Below are positions 1 to 8,541 of a stretch of DNA of 64,000 bases, one piece after another. Position 1 is the stretch's first letter, and the number at the start of each line of letters is the position of its first letter. The notes under the pieces were generated by a model that was not told the DNA's origin, made no database searches, and saw only the letters and a list, made by a program, of their open reading frames with translations. Position numbers and translations under genes: made by a program. This DNA is from Butyrivibrio sp. LB2008 (GTDB lineage Bacteria > Bacillota > Clostridia > Lachnospirales > Lachnospiraceae), in NCBI RefSeq assembly GCF_000621565.1, contig NZ_KK211305.1, forward strand, positions 218,258 through 282,257, read 5' to 3'.

Positions 1-230
1 GGAATCGATTTGTGCCCGTAGAAATAAGCGATTCTGGGAAGAGCTCTACGGGTATGGAATCCCGAAAATCGATTTGTTCCCGTAAAAATAAGTGAATATG
101 GGAGTGAATTTACGGGTATAGAATCCAGAAATTTGACTTGCGCACGTAGAAATAGCTGAAATGTGAGAAAGAGTTTACGGACACAAAGGTTGTAATTGAA
201 TCTGAGTAACGTAGGGGGAAAGAGCATATT
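1..230. repeat. Tandem ~64-bp hairpin repeat array, left copy
   Basis: Three imperfect units, with the CCCGTA/CACGTA core at about 15, 79 and 143. In each unit the core pairs with a downstream TCTACGGG or TTTACGGG, so every unit can fold into a hairpin. A non-repeated tail (GAGTAACGTAGGGG, about 203-216, then an AGCTATATCTC-like stretch near 242) follows. The same array and tail recur in the same orientation at 15581-15950. The array may continue upstream of the window. No coding capacity is convincing. Confidence 0.8.
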
Positions 231-283
231 TTTGATTACTAAGCTATATCTCTGGAGAAAAAATATAGAAAGATTTAAAGGAT

Positions 284-550
284 GACCCAGATAAGAATTG
301 CGATAGATTATCGTCTTATCTGGGTTTTTTGGTCGGATTAAAGGGAAAAATGCAAAGAATTCCAGATAAATCGCAGTAATAAGATAGTATCTATCTGTGT
401 TTTCATGGCGTGTTCCGGTACAAAAGATCAGAAATCCCATATAAAAACTGTGATAAGATAGTGCTTATCTGTTTTTTTATTATGAATATCGTAAAAAAGA
501 GCTAAAAATCCCATATAAATAATTGCGATATGAAACTATTTATCTGTAAA
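284..550. repeat. Four ~75-bp degenerate hairpin repeats
   Basis: Units start near 284, 360, 435 and 509, a period of 74-75 bp. Each has the pattern CCCAGATAA or CCCATATAA, then a TGCGATA-like centre, then TATCTG. The first unit is an intact hairpin followed by six T (286-330) and resembles an intrinsic terminator; later units have weaker pairing. Likely tandem amplification of a terminator-like hairpin. No gene in this stretch. Confidence 0.65.
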
Positions 551-588
551 ACTCATGAAAGAAGTCGGAGAACACAGGATAGATATTA

Positions 589-753
589 ATGCTATTGGTG
601 CTTGCATTAACAGGGGGCAAAAAAGAAGCAAAAGACGTAACTGAAGGAGAAATGGCTACGGGAGAGAAGTCTTTGACTGCGAAATCAGAGCCTTATGATG
701 TGGGTGGATGTCTGGGAGAAAAGAGTTATTTTGCCGAAATATCATGCAATTGA
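589..753 (+). pseudogene. Possible lipoprotein remnant (54 codons)
   Basis: A short frame from ATG 589 to TGA 753 begins with a hydrophobic stretch (LLVLALTGG) followed by KKEAKD. This resembles the end of a lipoprotein signal in which the lipobox cysteine has been lost, so it may be the remnant of a lipoprotein gene. No clear ribosome binding site is present and no family can be assigned. It could also be chance coding in a repeat-rich region. Confidence 0.25.
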
Positions 754-882
754 ACAGGATGATAAAGAAATAGTACAGCTTTTTCCTTGCATAATAAAAA
801 TCCATACGCATATCATAAAGTAAATATATTCTTGCTTTTCCGTCATTTTAAGAACTATCGAATGTTAGGAAAAGAATATTAC

Positions 883-991
883 TAGTGCTGCTGTCATCAA
901 ATAACTCGACTTTTTATGCAGAATAAATTGTTATTTTGTGAGACGAAGGAATGAGTCGTACCGGGCGGTACGACGATTGACGACAACGAAA
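883..991. repeat. Partial copy of the MITE-like element
   Basis: 109 bp nearly identical to 1060-1168, exactly 177 bp away in direct orientation. It contains the inner palindrome GTCGTACC-GGGC-GGTACGAC and the left terminal repeat, but the right terminal repeat is replaced by unrelated sequence. A truncated copy of the element that follows. Confidence 0.75.
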
Positions 992-1057
992 ACCACAACA
1001 CATAATCAGTAGTTTTTACGTGAATATCCCTGATTATTTGCATGGCTTCACATAAAA

Positions 1058-1225
1058 CTTAGTGCTGCTGTCATCAAATAACTCGACTTTTTACGTAGAA
1101 TAAATTGTTATTTTGTGAGACGAAGGAATGAGTCGTACCGGGCGGTACGACGATTGACGACAACGAAACAAATAACAATTTAGGCAAGTAATAAAGTCGA
1201 CTTATTTGGTGACAGTAGCACTAAG
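1058..1225. mobile_element. MITE-like element with terminal inverted repeats
   Basis: About 168 bp, beginning CTTAGTGCT (1058) and ending in its complement AGCACTAAG (1217-1225). The outer ~55 bp on each side form an imperfect inverted repeat, and the centre holds the perfect palindrome GTCGTACC/GGTACGAC. It has no coding capacity. The form fits a miniature inverted-repeat element mobilised in trans, but no transposase gene lies in the window. An obvious target-site duplication was not identified. Confidence 0.6.
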
Positions 1226-1250
1226 ATGATGAGAGGTATGATCAGGCATT

Positions 1251-1655
1251 ATGGGTATGGCAGTAAGAAGCAAGGAAATTATTTACGACACAAGAATTGA
1301 CGGAAGGGAGATTCAGACAGACGGTGGAAACAAAGTGACGTTTACCGGCAATTATTTCTGGTTAAAGACAGAAGGATTTTTGGAAGAATTAAACGTGTAT
1401 TTCTTTGTGGATATCGACGGAGAAAAACAGGTAATCGAATGGAATAAAGGCGACAGTGGCGAAGGTTGGTATTTGCGCCGTTGGAAGGAAAGAGGAGAAG
1501 AAAAATCTTCATCACTTGATTCGTATATTTACAAGATGATCTATTCCAAAATGCCTGAAAAAGAAGGACAGATCTCAAAACCTGAATGGTTATTTTTTGA
1601 CAGCGGATCTGAAGAGAGCAGAACATTCATTAATATGTTGGAAAATTTGAAATAA
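1251..1655 (+). CDS. Hypothetical protein, 134 aa
   Basis: A continuous frame of 134 codons followed by a clear terminator. The protein is hydrophilic, with alternating aromatic and charged residues (several W, Y and F) and no membrane segment or signal peptide, suggesting a small mostly beta cytoplasmic protein. A weak GAGAGG motif lies 14 bp upstream of ATG 1251, and Met-3 is an alternative start. I recognise no family. It lies just downstream of the MITE-like element in a region of repeats and decayed genes, so it may be an accessory gene. Confidence 0.6.
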   Translation: MGMAVRSKEIIYDTRIDGREIQTDGGNKVTFTGNYFWLKTEGFLEELNVYFFVDIDGEKQVIEWNKGDSGEGWYLRRWKERGEEKSSSLDSYIYKMIYSKMPEKEGQISKPEWLFFDSGSEESRTFINMLENLK

Positions 1656-1700
1656 TCTAAAGTAATATTGTTGCGGATATAGTCTTCTATAGCCGTAGAA

Positions 1701-1738
1701 AAAGGATTATCCAATCAATGGTTTGGATAATCCTTTTT
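1701..1738 (+). terminator. Intrinsic terminator
   Basis: AAAGGATTATCC pairs with GGATAATCCTTT across a short loop and is followed by a T run. It ends the 134-aa gene. Confidence 0.85.
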
Positions 1739-1768
1739 TCTTAAATACTATATGAATGATATTCTTTT

Positions 1769-1930
1769 TACAGCGAAGATTGGCTTGAAAATCTTACATG
1801 GAGACCTGTTGGCGAAATGGTATTTAAGAACAGTAAAATGTCTATGAAGAAGGATATCTCGCCGGATATGGCACGCCTTCTTAGTGATGTGACAACGGCC
1901 TTATACATTGTGATAAATGAGAGATATTGA
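1769..1930 (+). pseudogene. Gene remnant without start codon
   Basis: An open frame of 53 codons ending at TGA 1928-1930 encodes a protein-like segment (for example WLENLTWRPVGEMVF). It has no start codon near its beginning, because a stop lies upstream in the same frame. It looks like the tail of a degraded gene. Its end overlaps the start of the next small frame, as seen in coupled genes. Family unknown. Confidence 0.3.
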
Positions 1931-2063
1931 AGATTCTATTGTAGAAACTATGAATGAATCTAAGTCTAAGCCCGGAGTGGGTACGTTTATTGTGGCATGC
2001 GTCGGCATACTTTCAACGTTCACAGGCTGCGGTATATTTACAATAAAGAAATTAAGGGCATAA
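1917..2063 (+). CDS. Small putative membrane protein, 48 aa
   Basis: ATG 1917 to TAA 2061-2063 gives 48 residues: a charged N-terminal half, then one hydrophobic segment (about residues 22-40, GTFIVACVGILSTFTGCGIF) and a basic tail. This is the layout of a single-pass small membrane protein, or the last part of a larger one. It overlaps the upstream remnant by 14 bp. A good ribosome site is not evident. It could be real or the remaining end of a degraded gene. Confidence 0.35.
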   Translation: MRDIEDSIVETMNESKSKPGVGTFIVACVGILSTFTGCGIFTIKKLRA

Positions 2064-2070
2064 AAAATAT

Positions 2071-2102
2071 AAAGCCGGAAATCGCGATGATTTCCGGCTT
2101 TA
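2071..2102. terminator. Bidirectional terminator
   Basis: AAAGCCGGAAATC pairs with GATTTCCGGCTTT around a 4-6 nt loop, with A and T runs on the two sides. It serves hup on the minus strand and the small frames on the plus strand. Confidence 0.85.
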
Positions 2103-2115
2103 AAAGCATTATTTG

Positions 2116-2391
2116 TTAAGCGTTAACAATATCCTTCAGAGCTTTACCTGCTTTGAATTTAGGTGCTGTAGAAGCAGGGATCTCAATCTTTTCACCTGTC
2201 TGGGGGTTCTGTCCAACTCTTGCAGCTCTTTCAGCTGTCTCAAATGTTCCAAAACCAACGATCTGAACCTTACCTTTGTTTGCAAGCTCATTTGAAACTA
2301 CTTCGATAAAAGCTTTAACTACTTTCTCTGATGCAGCTTTTGTAAGATCGGCCTCCGTAGAGATTGCCTCAATAAGTTCTTCTCTGTTCAT
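2116..2391 (-). CDS. hup: HU family DNA-binding protein
   Basis: 91 residues, the usual HU length. It starts MNREELIEAI and has the family's helical dimerisation half followed by the beta-arm segment (GFGTFE, then RAARVGQNPQTGEKI, then PASTAPKFKAGKALKD). HU is an abundant nucleoid protein that bends DNA without strong sequence specificity. AAGGAGGT lies 7-8 bp before ATG 2391, and a near-consensus sigma-A promoter lies further upstream. It is a single-gene unit ended by the hairpin at 2071-2102. Confidence 0.97.
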   Translation of the reverse strand: MNREELIEAISTEADLTKAASEKVVKAFIEVVSNELANKGKVQIVGFGTFETAERAARVGQNPQTGEKIEIPASTAPKFKAGKALKDIVNA

Positions 2392-2464
2392 ACTTTGAAC
2401 CTCCTTAATGCTTTTTCCATCACATAAATCGCTTAAATCACTTAAGATACGGTGTGACTAAGGA

Positions 2465-2493
2465 ATAATAATACAATTGACGGGCATTGTCAA
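2465..2493 (-). promoter_or_regulatory. hup promoter (sigma-A type)
   Basis: On the minus strand TTGACA (2493-2488), a 17-bp spacer, then TATTAT (2470-2465), an almost ideal vegetative promoter about 75 bp upstream of hup. Confidence 0.8.
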
Positions 2494-2596
2494 TTTTTTT
2501 ATAACGCAAAATAGCGTAAATACTGGACTTAGAACTGTTTAGTGTTCACTTGTTAATGTAATTGTATTTTTTTGACTTATAATAAATCTAAAGGAT

Positions 2597-2613
2597 CTAT
2601 ACGATACGTATAG
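2597..2613. promoter_or_regulatory. Palindromic operator candidate
   Basis: CTATACG-ATA-CGTATAG, a 7-bp perfect inverted repeat in the AT-rich 346-bp gap between hup and the XRE-type regulator. It could be the regulator's own operator. The rest of the gap shows only AT-rich sequence and the hup promoter. Confidence 0.4.
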
Positions 2614-2737
2614 AAAAAACTTTCTTAAATATACATATGGTGTATTATATTTTTCCAAATGCTCAAATAAAATATATACATAAGCGCTGCGATCGAAGCG
2701 AAATGACAGATAAATATTGATAGTAGGGAGACGTGAT

Positions 2738-3838
2738 ATGAAGCTAAAACTGCATGAAAACATAAAGAGATTGAGAAAAGAGAAAAATCTGACTCAGGAT
2801 AAATTGGCGGAGATACTTGGTGTTACAGTAGGCGCAGTGTCAAGGTGGGAAAATGAAAATAATACTCCCGATATAGTGATGCTGACAACGATTGCAAGTT
2901 TCTTTGATGTATCAGTCGATGCTTTATTGGGATATGATGTTGCATCCAAAAAAGCTAAAGACATTGTTGCGAGAATTGACGCATGTGTTGCTGAACATAA
3001 TTTTGAGGAAGCGATAGAACTGTCGAGGGATGCTTTGAACAGGCATCCTCATGATTTTGCGGTCATATATTCTTCGGCAATGGTATATCAGGTAAGGGCA
3101 CTTGAGAGACAGGATAAAGAAGATGCGATTAAGGCAATAGATCTTTTGACCGGATCACTTCAATATCTTTCGCAGAATAATAACCCTGAGTTAAATGAGT
3201 ATGATATAAAGATGCAGATTGCATACAATTACCTGCTTGTTGACAAAAAAGTTGCACTTGAAAAATATAAGGAGATTAACTTTGCCGGTATAAACAACAT
3301 ATCTCTGGCATACATACATCTGCAGAACGGAGAGCTGGACCGGGCGCTTAATTATTGTACATTAAGCATGATAGATCGTCTGGCGGAATTTAGCGATGCG
3401 TCGATATGCATGATAATGGCACTTGCGGGTAAGGGAAAAAAGAAAGATATCGAGGAAGCAATCTGTCTGGCTAAAACATTGATTGACGTGATTGGGCAGT
3501 ATTCAAAAGATGAAGTGGGACGGTTTAGTAAACTGCAGGCATCCTGTTATGCATTATTGGCATATCTGTACGAACGCATCGGAGATGAGGCTGAAGTGAA
3601 AAAATATGTCCGTAAAGGAAAGAAACTGGCAGAGAGTTTTGATGAAAAAGGCGCTGAAGATATAGCAAAGTGCTTTAGATTTTATCATGCAGAAAAAGAG
3701 CAGTATTTCATAATGGACAGCATTGGCGAGAATGCGGTTGAAGGAATAGAAAAGATGCTGAGGAAGCAAATCTCAAACATGGGCAGAATTGATAAAAAGG
3801 CACTGAATAAGATTATAGATTACTGGGAGAAAGAATGA
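2738..3838 (+). CDS. XRE-type HTH regulator with helical repeat C-terminus
   Basis: 366 residues from ATG 2738, chosen because AGGGAG sits 7 bp upstream; an earlier TTG would lie ahead of this site. Residues about 5-60 form a Cro/CI helix-turn-helix (LTQDKLAEILGVTVGAVSRW). The remainder is alpha-helical and fits TPR-like repeats, a common arrangement in Firmicute regulators that sense a peptide or partner protein. Its stop overlaps the start of the hydrolase (ATGATG), so the two are translationally coupled. A close paralogue with the same partner is at 17074-18174 on the other strand. Target and signal are unknown. Confidence 0.85.
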   Translation: MKLKLHENIKRLRKEKNLTQDKLAEILGVTVGAVSRWENENNTPDIVMLTTIASFFDVSVDALLGYDVASKKAKDIVARIDACVAEHNFEEAIELSRDALNRHPHDFAVIYSSAMVYQVRALERQDKEDAIKAIDLLTGSLQYLSQNNNPELNEYDIKMQIAYNYLLVDKKVALEKYKEINFAGINNISLAYIHLQNGELDRALNYCTLSMIDRLAEFSDASICMIMALAGKGKKKDIEEAICLAKTLIDVIGQYSKDEVGRFSKLQASCYALLAYLYERIGDEAEVKKYVRKGKKLAESFDEKGAEDIAKCFRFYHAEKEQYFIMDSIGENAVEGIEKMLRKQISNMGRIDKKALNKIIDYWEKE

Positions 3839-4740
3839 TGAAGAAGGCATTTATTTTGGTTGTAACAGTTATGGCGGCCTTGTTTATATTTAACGAGCTT
3901 TGGATGAAAAAAGAAGAAGCAATCTGGCTTGATCCTCCGGGACGATATGTTGAAGTAGACGGTCACAAGATGCATATCTACAGCGAAGGTGAAGGAGAAC
4001 ACACAATAGTGTTTATGTCCGCGTGGGGAGATACCAGTCCGTATGCCAATTTTCTTCCGCTCTGTAAAGACTTAAGTGCTTATGCAAAAGTCGTTATTAT
4101 TGAAAGATTCGGATACGGACTCAGCGATACCGTGGATGGAGAGAGAACATTTGATAAGATCCTTGAAGAAGACAGAGAAGGACTTGCTAAGGCAGGCATA
4201 AAAGGGCCTTTTGTACTGTGCCCGCATTCAATTTCAGGACTTGAGGCAACTCTTTGGGCACAGAGATATCCTTCTGAAGTAGAAGGAATTGTGGCTATGG
4301 ATACATCAATAGCTTCTATGAGAGATGTTTACGAAAAGCAAGGTTTCAATATTCAGATTCCGATATTTATATTTTTACAAAAAACAGGGATACTGCGAGT
4401 TATAAACGGAATACCCAAGAATGAAACAGATAAAATGGTAACTGCGATTTCTTGCAGAAATGAGGTCAATAAAAACGTTATCAGCGAAAACAAACACATT
4501 GTTGAGGCGTGCGATGAAATTGATAAGAATCCGCTTCCTACAGTACCTACGATTCAATATGTGTCTAAGCAGGCGGGTGACGCTTATCCTAAGTGGATAA
4601 CCGGACATCAGGCTATTGCGGACGCATCGGTAGATGGGAAGTGTATCATGCTTGACTGCGGTCATTATGTATACAAGTTTGAAGAAAAGAGAATTGCAGG
4701 TGACATAAAAGAGTTTATTGAAAGCATAAACAGTGTATAA
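3835..4740 (+). CDS. Membrane-anchored alpha/beta hydrolase
   Basis: 301 residues. An N-terminal hydrophobic segment (about 4-21) acts as anchor or uncleaved signal. An alpha/beta-hydrolase domain follows, with a nucleophile elbow at PHSISG (Ser ~132), a preceding RFGYGLSD motif and a C-terminal catalytic His in DCGHYVYKFE. Its substrate cannot be predicted; related proteins are esterases, peptidases or lactonases. The start overlaps the regulator's stop, so the pair is probably co-expressed. The enzyme could make or remove the signal seen by that regulator, but this is inference. Confidence 0.8.
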   Translation: MMKKAFILVVTVMAALFIFNELWMKKEEAIWLDPPGRYVEVDGHKMHIYSEGEGEHTIVFMSAWGDTSPYANFLPLCKDLSAYAKVVIIERFGYGLSDTVDGERTFDKILEEDREGLAKAGIKGPFVLCPHSISGLEATLWAQRYPSEVEGIVAMDTSIASMRDVYEKQGFNIQIPIFIFLQKTGILRVINGIPKNETDKMVTAISCRNEVNKNVISENKHIVEACDEIDKNPLPTVPTIQYVSKQAGDAYPKWITGHQAIADASVDGKCIMLDCGHYVYKFEEKRIAGDIKEFIESINSV

Positions 4741-4781
4741 GCAAAGTTTATACTCCGCTATAAGTATTCCTTAATTTTCAC
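4737..4781 (+). promoter_or_regulatory. Shared sulfur-cluster cis element, copy 1
   Basis: 45 bp that match 18317-18361 with only three or so differences. The core is TTTATACTCC-R-CTATAAG followed by TTAATTTTCAC. It lies about 80 bp upstream of cysK, while the second copy is about 90 bp upstream of the ABC importer. A weaker version (TATACCCTGCTATAA) is at 8429. Probably an operator or promoter for a common sulfur regulator. Confidence 0.65.
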
Positions 4782-4862
4782 CTCAGTACCCTTATGCTAT
4801 GATTCAATCATCAAAACAAACACGAACAAAAATAAAAATTATATATAAAGGAGAAATGAATC

Positions 4863-5798
4863 ATGGCAGACATCAAAGAAAGCGCATTGGAACTTATCGG
4901 AGGAACACCTCTTCTTAAACTTAACGGATATAGCAAGAAGGTTGGAGCAACAAATGCAAATATCCTTGCAAAGCTTGAGTACTTAAATCCCGCAGGATCT
5001 GTAAAAGACAGAGTAGCACTTAGCATGATCGAAGATGCTGAGAAGAGCGGAAAGATCAAACCCGGAGCAACAATCATCGAGCCTACAAGTGGAAACACAG
5101 GTATCGGACTTGCAGCAGTTGCAGCAGCTAAGGGATACAAAGCAATCCTTACACTTCCCGATACGATGAGTGTAGAGAGAAGAAATCTTCTTAAGGCATA
5201 CGGTGCAGAGATCGTTCTTACAGAAGGTGCTAAGGGAATGAAGGGAGCAATCGCCAAGGCAGAAGAGCTTGAGAAAGAAATCGAAGGAGCAGTAATCCTC
5301 GGACAGTTCGTTAACCCTGCAAACCCTGCAATACACAAAGCAACAACAGGTCCTGAGATCTGGGATCAGACAGACGGAAAGGTTGATATCTTCATCGCAG
5401 GTATCGGTACAGGCGGAACAATTACAGGTGTAGGCGAATATCTCAAGGAGCAGAATCCTAACGTTAAGGTTATCGCAGTTGAGCCCGCTACAAGCCCTGT
5501 TCTTTCAAAGGGTGAAGCAGGACCTCACAAGATTCAGGGAATCGGTGCAGGTTTCGTTCCTGAGACACTTAATACAAAAGTTTACGATGAAGTTATCGCA
5601 ATCGAGAATGACGATGCATTTGCAGAAGGCAAGAACTTCGCAGTATCAGAGGGTATCCTTGTAGGTATCTCATCAGGTGCAGCTCTTAAGGCAGCTACAA
5701 TCGTTGCCGCAAGAGAAGAGAACAAGGGAAAGAACATTGTTGTACTTCTTCCCGACTCAGGTGACAGATATCTTTCAACACCTCTTTTTGCAAACTGA
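4863..5798 (+). CDS. cysK: Cysteine synthase A (O-acetylserine sulfhydrylase)
   Basis: 311 residues, the usual CysK length. It makes L-cysteine from O-acetylserine and sulfide in the cytoplasm using PLP. PLP lysine is K48 in PAGSVKDR; the substrate loop [10 protein letters not shown], phosphate-binding GTGGTITG and C-terminal GISSGAAL are all present. AAGGAG lies just before ATG 4863. It is the first gene of the sulfur/nitrogenase-like block and sits behind the shared 45-bp cis element. A second, more divergent CysK is embedded between the NifH-like and NifD-like genes. The high use of preferred codons suggests strong expression. Confidence 0.96.
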   Translation: MADIKESALELIGGTPLLKLNGYSKKVGATNANILAKLEYLNPAGSVKDRVALSMIEDAEKSGKIKPGATIIEPTSGNTGIGLAAVAAAKGYKAILTLPDTMSVERRNLLKAYGAEIVLTEGAKGMKGAIAKAEELEKEIEGAVILGQFVNPANPAIHKATTGPEIWDQTDGKVDIFIAGIGTGGTITGVGEYLKEQNPNVKVIAVEPATSPVLSKGEAGPHKIQGIGAGFVPETLNTKVYDEVIAIENDDAFAEGKNFAVSEGILVGISSGAALKAATIVAAREENKGKNIVVLLPDSGDRYLSTPLFAN

Positions 5799-6005
5799 AT
5801 GATATAGGCGTCATAAGTCAATAATGCGTACATGCTTGCATTTAAGCATTCATTGACTTCATGATCGTATATCATTCACATTATAAATGTACTAGCAGAC
5901 CGCCGGTGGTCATTTCCACAAAGCGATCAACATGCAATTATATTATATTGAACTGACTAATATGAGACCGCTTGTCATCATACATGATGAGCGGTCTCAA
6001 TTTTA
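5796..6005 (+). promoter_or_regulatory. Structured leader with terminator before the C-S lyase
   Basis: First comes a long imperfect hairpin (5796-5877, AATGATATA pairing with TATATCATT). Then AGACCGC at 5899, and finally a strong hairpin TGAGACCGC...GCGGTCTCA (5963-5999) followed by TTTT just before the ribosome site of the next gene. AGACCGC at 5899 and at 5965 can both pair with GCGGTCT at 5991, so two exclusive folds are possible, as in an attenuator. No known riboswitch consensus, including the T-box motif and S-box core, was recognised. Confidence 0.45.
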
Positions 6006-6021
6006 AAAAGAGGTACTTATT

Positions 6022-7209
6022 GTGAGTAAATACGATTTTGACAAGGTGACAGACAGGCACGGAACAAGCAGCCTTAAATATGATTTTGGAATAGAAAGAA
6101 GGAGACGTGACGATCTGCTTCCTCTCTGGGTTGCGGATATGGACTTTAGGCTCCCTGAAGAGATACTTGATGACATAAGATCAAGAGTGGATCATGGCAT
6201 TTTCGGATATACAGATCCCAAGGAAGACTATCAACAAGCTGTCGCAAACTGGTACAGCCAAAGGCATGGCTTTGAAATAGAAAAAGGCTGGAATACCGTG
6301 GTTCCCGGAATAGTTTATGCAATCGCGGTTGCTGTAAGAGCTTTTACTAAGCCCGGTGAGAGCGTCATTATTCAGGAGCCTGTTTATTATCCGTTTAGGG
6401 AGACAATAGAACTTAACAAAAGAAAAGTCGTAAACAATCAGCTTGTATATAAAGATGGGCATTACGAGATTGATTTTGAAGATTTTGAGAAAAAAGTTGC
6501 GGAAGAAAATGTAAAGCTGTTTCTTCTTTGTAGTCCTCACAATCCCGCGGGACGTGTTTGGACAAAAGAGGAACTCATAAAGCTTGGTGATATTTGCGCA
6601 AAGCACAACGTTACAATATTTGCGGATGAGATACATTCTGACTTTGTATTCAAAGGATATAAGCACACTTCGTTCATTACACTCGGAGAAAAATACACGG
6701 AGAATCTTATTCTCGGAACTTCACCGAGCAAGACCTTTAATATTGCGGGACTTCAGATTGCAAACATAATCATTCCGAATGAATCTGTAAGATACAGATT
6801 TAAGACAGAGAACGACGCAGGAGGCTACAGCCAGTGCAATGCAATTGGCCTTACGGCTACCAAAGCCTGCTACGAAAAAGGCGGTCAATGGGTTGATGAA
6901 CTACTCACATATCTTGAAGGAAATCTTGATTATATCAGGTCTTTTATAAAAGAAAAACTTCCGAAGATAAAACTTATCGAGCCGGAAGGTACATACCTTA
7001 TCTGGCTTGACTTTGCAGATGCTTTTGACAATTATCGGGAACTTAGGAAATTTATAGAAGATGAAGCAAAGCTCTGGCTTGACGGCGGAGTAATCTTCGG
7101 AAGAGAAACGGCTCTTTTTGAAAGAATCAATATAGCGAGTCCCCGAAGCATAATTGAACAGGCAATGGAGCAATTATATGCTGCATACATAAAAAGATTT
7201 GGCAATTAA
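6022..7209 (+). CDS. MalY/PatB family PLP-dependent C-S lyase
   Basis: 395 residues from GTG 6022, with AAAAGAGG 8 bp upstream. It is a fold-type I aminotransferase-like enzyme of the MalY/PatB group, which cleaves cystathionine, cysteine conjugates or similar thioethers to a thiol, pyruvate and ammonia. Visible features are PLWVADMDF near the N-terminus, SPHNPAGRVW, ADEIHSDF and the PLP lysine K237 in GTSPSKTFN. Its place directly before a transsulfuration enzyme suggests use in releasing thiols from organosulfur compounds or in methionine synthesis. The exact substrate is not determined by sequence. Confidence 0.9.
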   Translation: MSKYDFDKVTDRHGTSSLKYDFGIERRRRDDLLPLWVADMDFRLPEEILDDIRSRVDHGIFGYTDPKEDYQQAVANWYSQRHGFEIEKGWNTVVPGIVYAIAVAVRAFTKPGESVIIQEPVYYPFRETIELNKRKVVNNQLVYKDGHYEIDFEDFEKKVAEENVKLFLLCSPHNPAGRVWTKEELIKLGDICAKHNVTIFADEIHSDFVFKGYKHTSFITLGEKYTENLILGTSPSKTFNIAGLQIANIIIPNESVRYRFKTENDAGGYSQCNAIGLTATKACYEKGGQWVDELLTYLEGNLDYIRSFIKEKLPKIKLIEPEGTYLIWLDFADAFDNYRELRKFIEDEAKLWLDGGVIFGRETALFERINIASPRSIIEQAMEQLYAAYIKRFGN

Positions 7210-7221
7210 GGAGGAGTGAAT

Positions 7222-8412
7222 TTGAGTACAGAGATTGACTGTAGACAGCAGGAAAAGTACAGCGTGGATACCAAGTGTCAGCTGAATGATCTGAGCATCA
7301 AGGACGCATGGGGAGCGGTTAGTTATCCAATCTATCAGACTGCGACGTTTGCGCATAAGGGACTTGGAGAGAGTACGGGGTTTGACTATACGAGAATGCA
7401 GAATCCCACCAGGCAGCAGCTGGAGGCCGTTGTAGCTCTTTTGGAAAACGGAAAAGATGCGATAGCTTTTTCAAGCGGAATGGCAGCAGTTGCGGCGGTG
7501 ATGGAGCTCTTTTCACCGGGAGATCATTTCATAATTGATTCGGATCTCTATGGTGGAAGTGTAAGACTTTTTAATGAGATCAGCAAAAAGAATGGGCTGA
7601 CATATACAACGGCTGACTTAAGCAGTGAAGATGTGCGGCCTCTTATAAAAGAGAACACGAAGGCAGTGTATCTTGAGACGCCGACCAATCCGATGATGAA
7701 TGTGACCGATATAGAGGAGCTGGCGAAAAAAGTTCATGAGAGAGGACTCATCCTCATTGTGGATAATACTTTTTTGTCCCCCTATTATCAGAATCCGCTC
7801 GATCTTGGTGCGGATATAGTGCTTCATTCGGGAACAAAGTTCCTGGGAGGACACCATGATACCATAGGCGGTTTTGCAATCGTCAAGGATGATGAGATCG
7901 ATGAGAGGTTTCGTTTTATTTACAAGACGACAGGCGCGGGACTAAGCCCTTTTGACAGCTGGCTTATCCTAAGAGGAATCAGGACGTTGTCGGTAAGACT
8001 TAACAAGGCTCAGGAGAATGCTTTTGCGATCGCGGAGTATCTTAAGAAAAACAAGCATGTAACGAAGGTAATATATCCGGGACTTGAGGAGCATCCGGGG
8101 TATGAGATCATGAAGAAGCAGGCAAGAGGCTTTGGCGCGATGCTTACTTTTGAAGTTGATTCTGCCGAATTTGCAAAAGAGATACTTGCAAATGTAGATC
8201 TTATCTATTTTGCGGAGAGCCTTGGCGGAACGGAGACACTTATAACGTATCCCATCACACAGACACATGCTGATGTTCCTGCGGACGTGCTTGAAAAGAA
8301 CGGTATCAACGATCGCATTTTAAGGCTGTCTGTCGGAATAGAAGGGACGGAAGATCTTATAAGTGAATTTGAGAGAGTATTCGAAGTGTCAGAAAAGAAT
8401 ATTCAAAAATAA
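7222..8412 (+). CDS. Cystathionine gamma-synthase/lyase family enzyme
   Basis: About 396 residues. TTG 7222 is preferred because AAGGAGG (7208-7214) sits 7 bp before it, whereas GTG 7216 would lie too close. It is a Cys/Met metabolism PLP enzyme with the conserved GFDYTRMQNPTR, TPTNPMM and SGTKFLGGHHDT (PLP lysine about 206). The family includes cystathionine gamma-synthase, gamma-lyase, beta-lyase and O-acylhomoserine sulfhydrylases; length and motifs favour the MetB/MetC-like branch. It follows the C-S lyase by 12 bp, so they form an operon moving sulfur between cysteine, cystathionine and homocysteine or taking up free thiols. Confidence 0.92.
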   Translation: MSTEIDCRQQEKYSVDTKCQLNDLSIKDAWGAVSYPIYQTATFAHKGLGESTGFDYTRMQNPTRQQLEAVVALLENGKDAIAFSSGMAAVAAVMELFSPGDHFIIDSDLYGGSVRLFNEISKKNGLTYTTADLSSEDVRPLIKENTKAVYLETPTNPMMNVTDIEELAKKVHERGLILIVDNTFLSPYYQNPLDLGADIVLHSGTKFLGGHHDTIGGFAIVKDDEIDERFRFIYKTTGAGLSPFDSWLILRGIRTLSVRLNKAQENAFAIAEYLKKNKHVTKVIYPGLEEHPGYEIMKKQARGFGAMLTFEVDSAEFAKEILANVDLIYFAESLGGTETLITYPITQTHADVPADVLEKNGINDRILRLSVGIEGTEDLISEFERVFEVSEKNIQK

Positions 8413-8426
8413 AGGGTTAAGAATTT

Positions 8427-8473
8427 TTTATACCCTGCTATAAATTTTTAGTGTTTTACAACGACGCTATGCT
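8427..8473 (+). promoter_or_regulatory. Weaker copy of the sulfur cis element
   Basis: TTTATACC-CTG-CTATAA at 8427, then a T-rich stretch and a TATGCT -10-like box at 8468. It resembles the core of the elements at 4737 and 18317 and lies about 110 bp upstream of the YezD-like gene that opens the nitrogenase-like part. Confidence 0.4.
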
Positions 8474-8541
8474 AAAGCATAATGCTAGTAACACAGATGT
8501 GTAAGGTAAAAAACACAGAAACACGGCGAGGAGATAAACTT

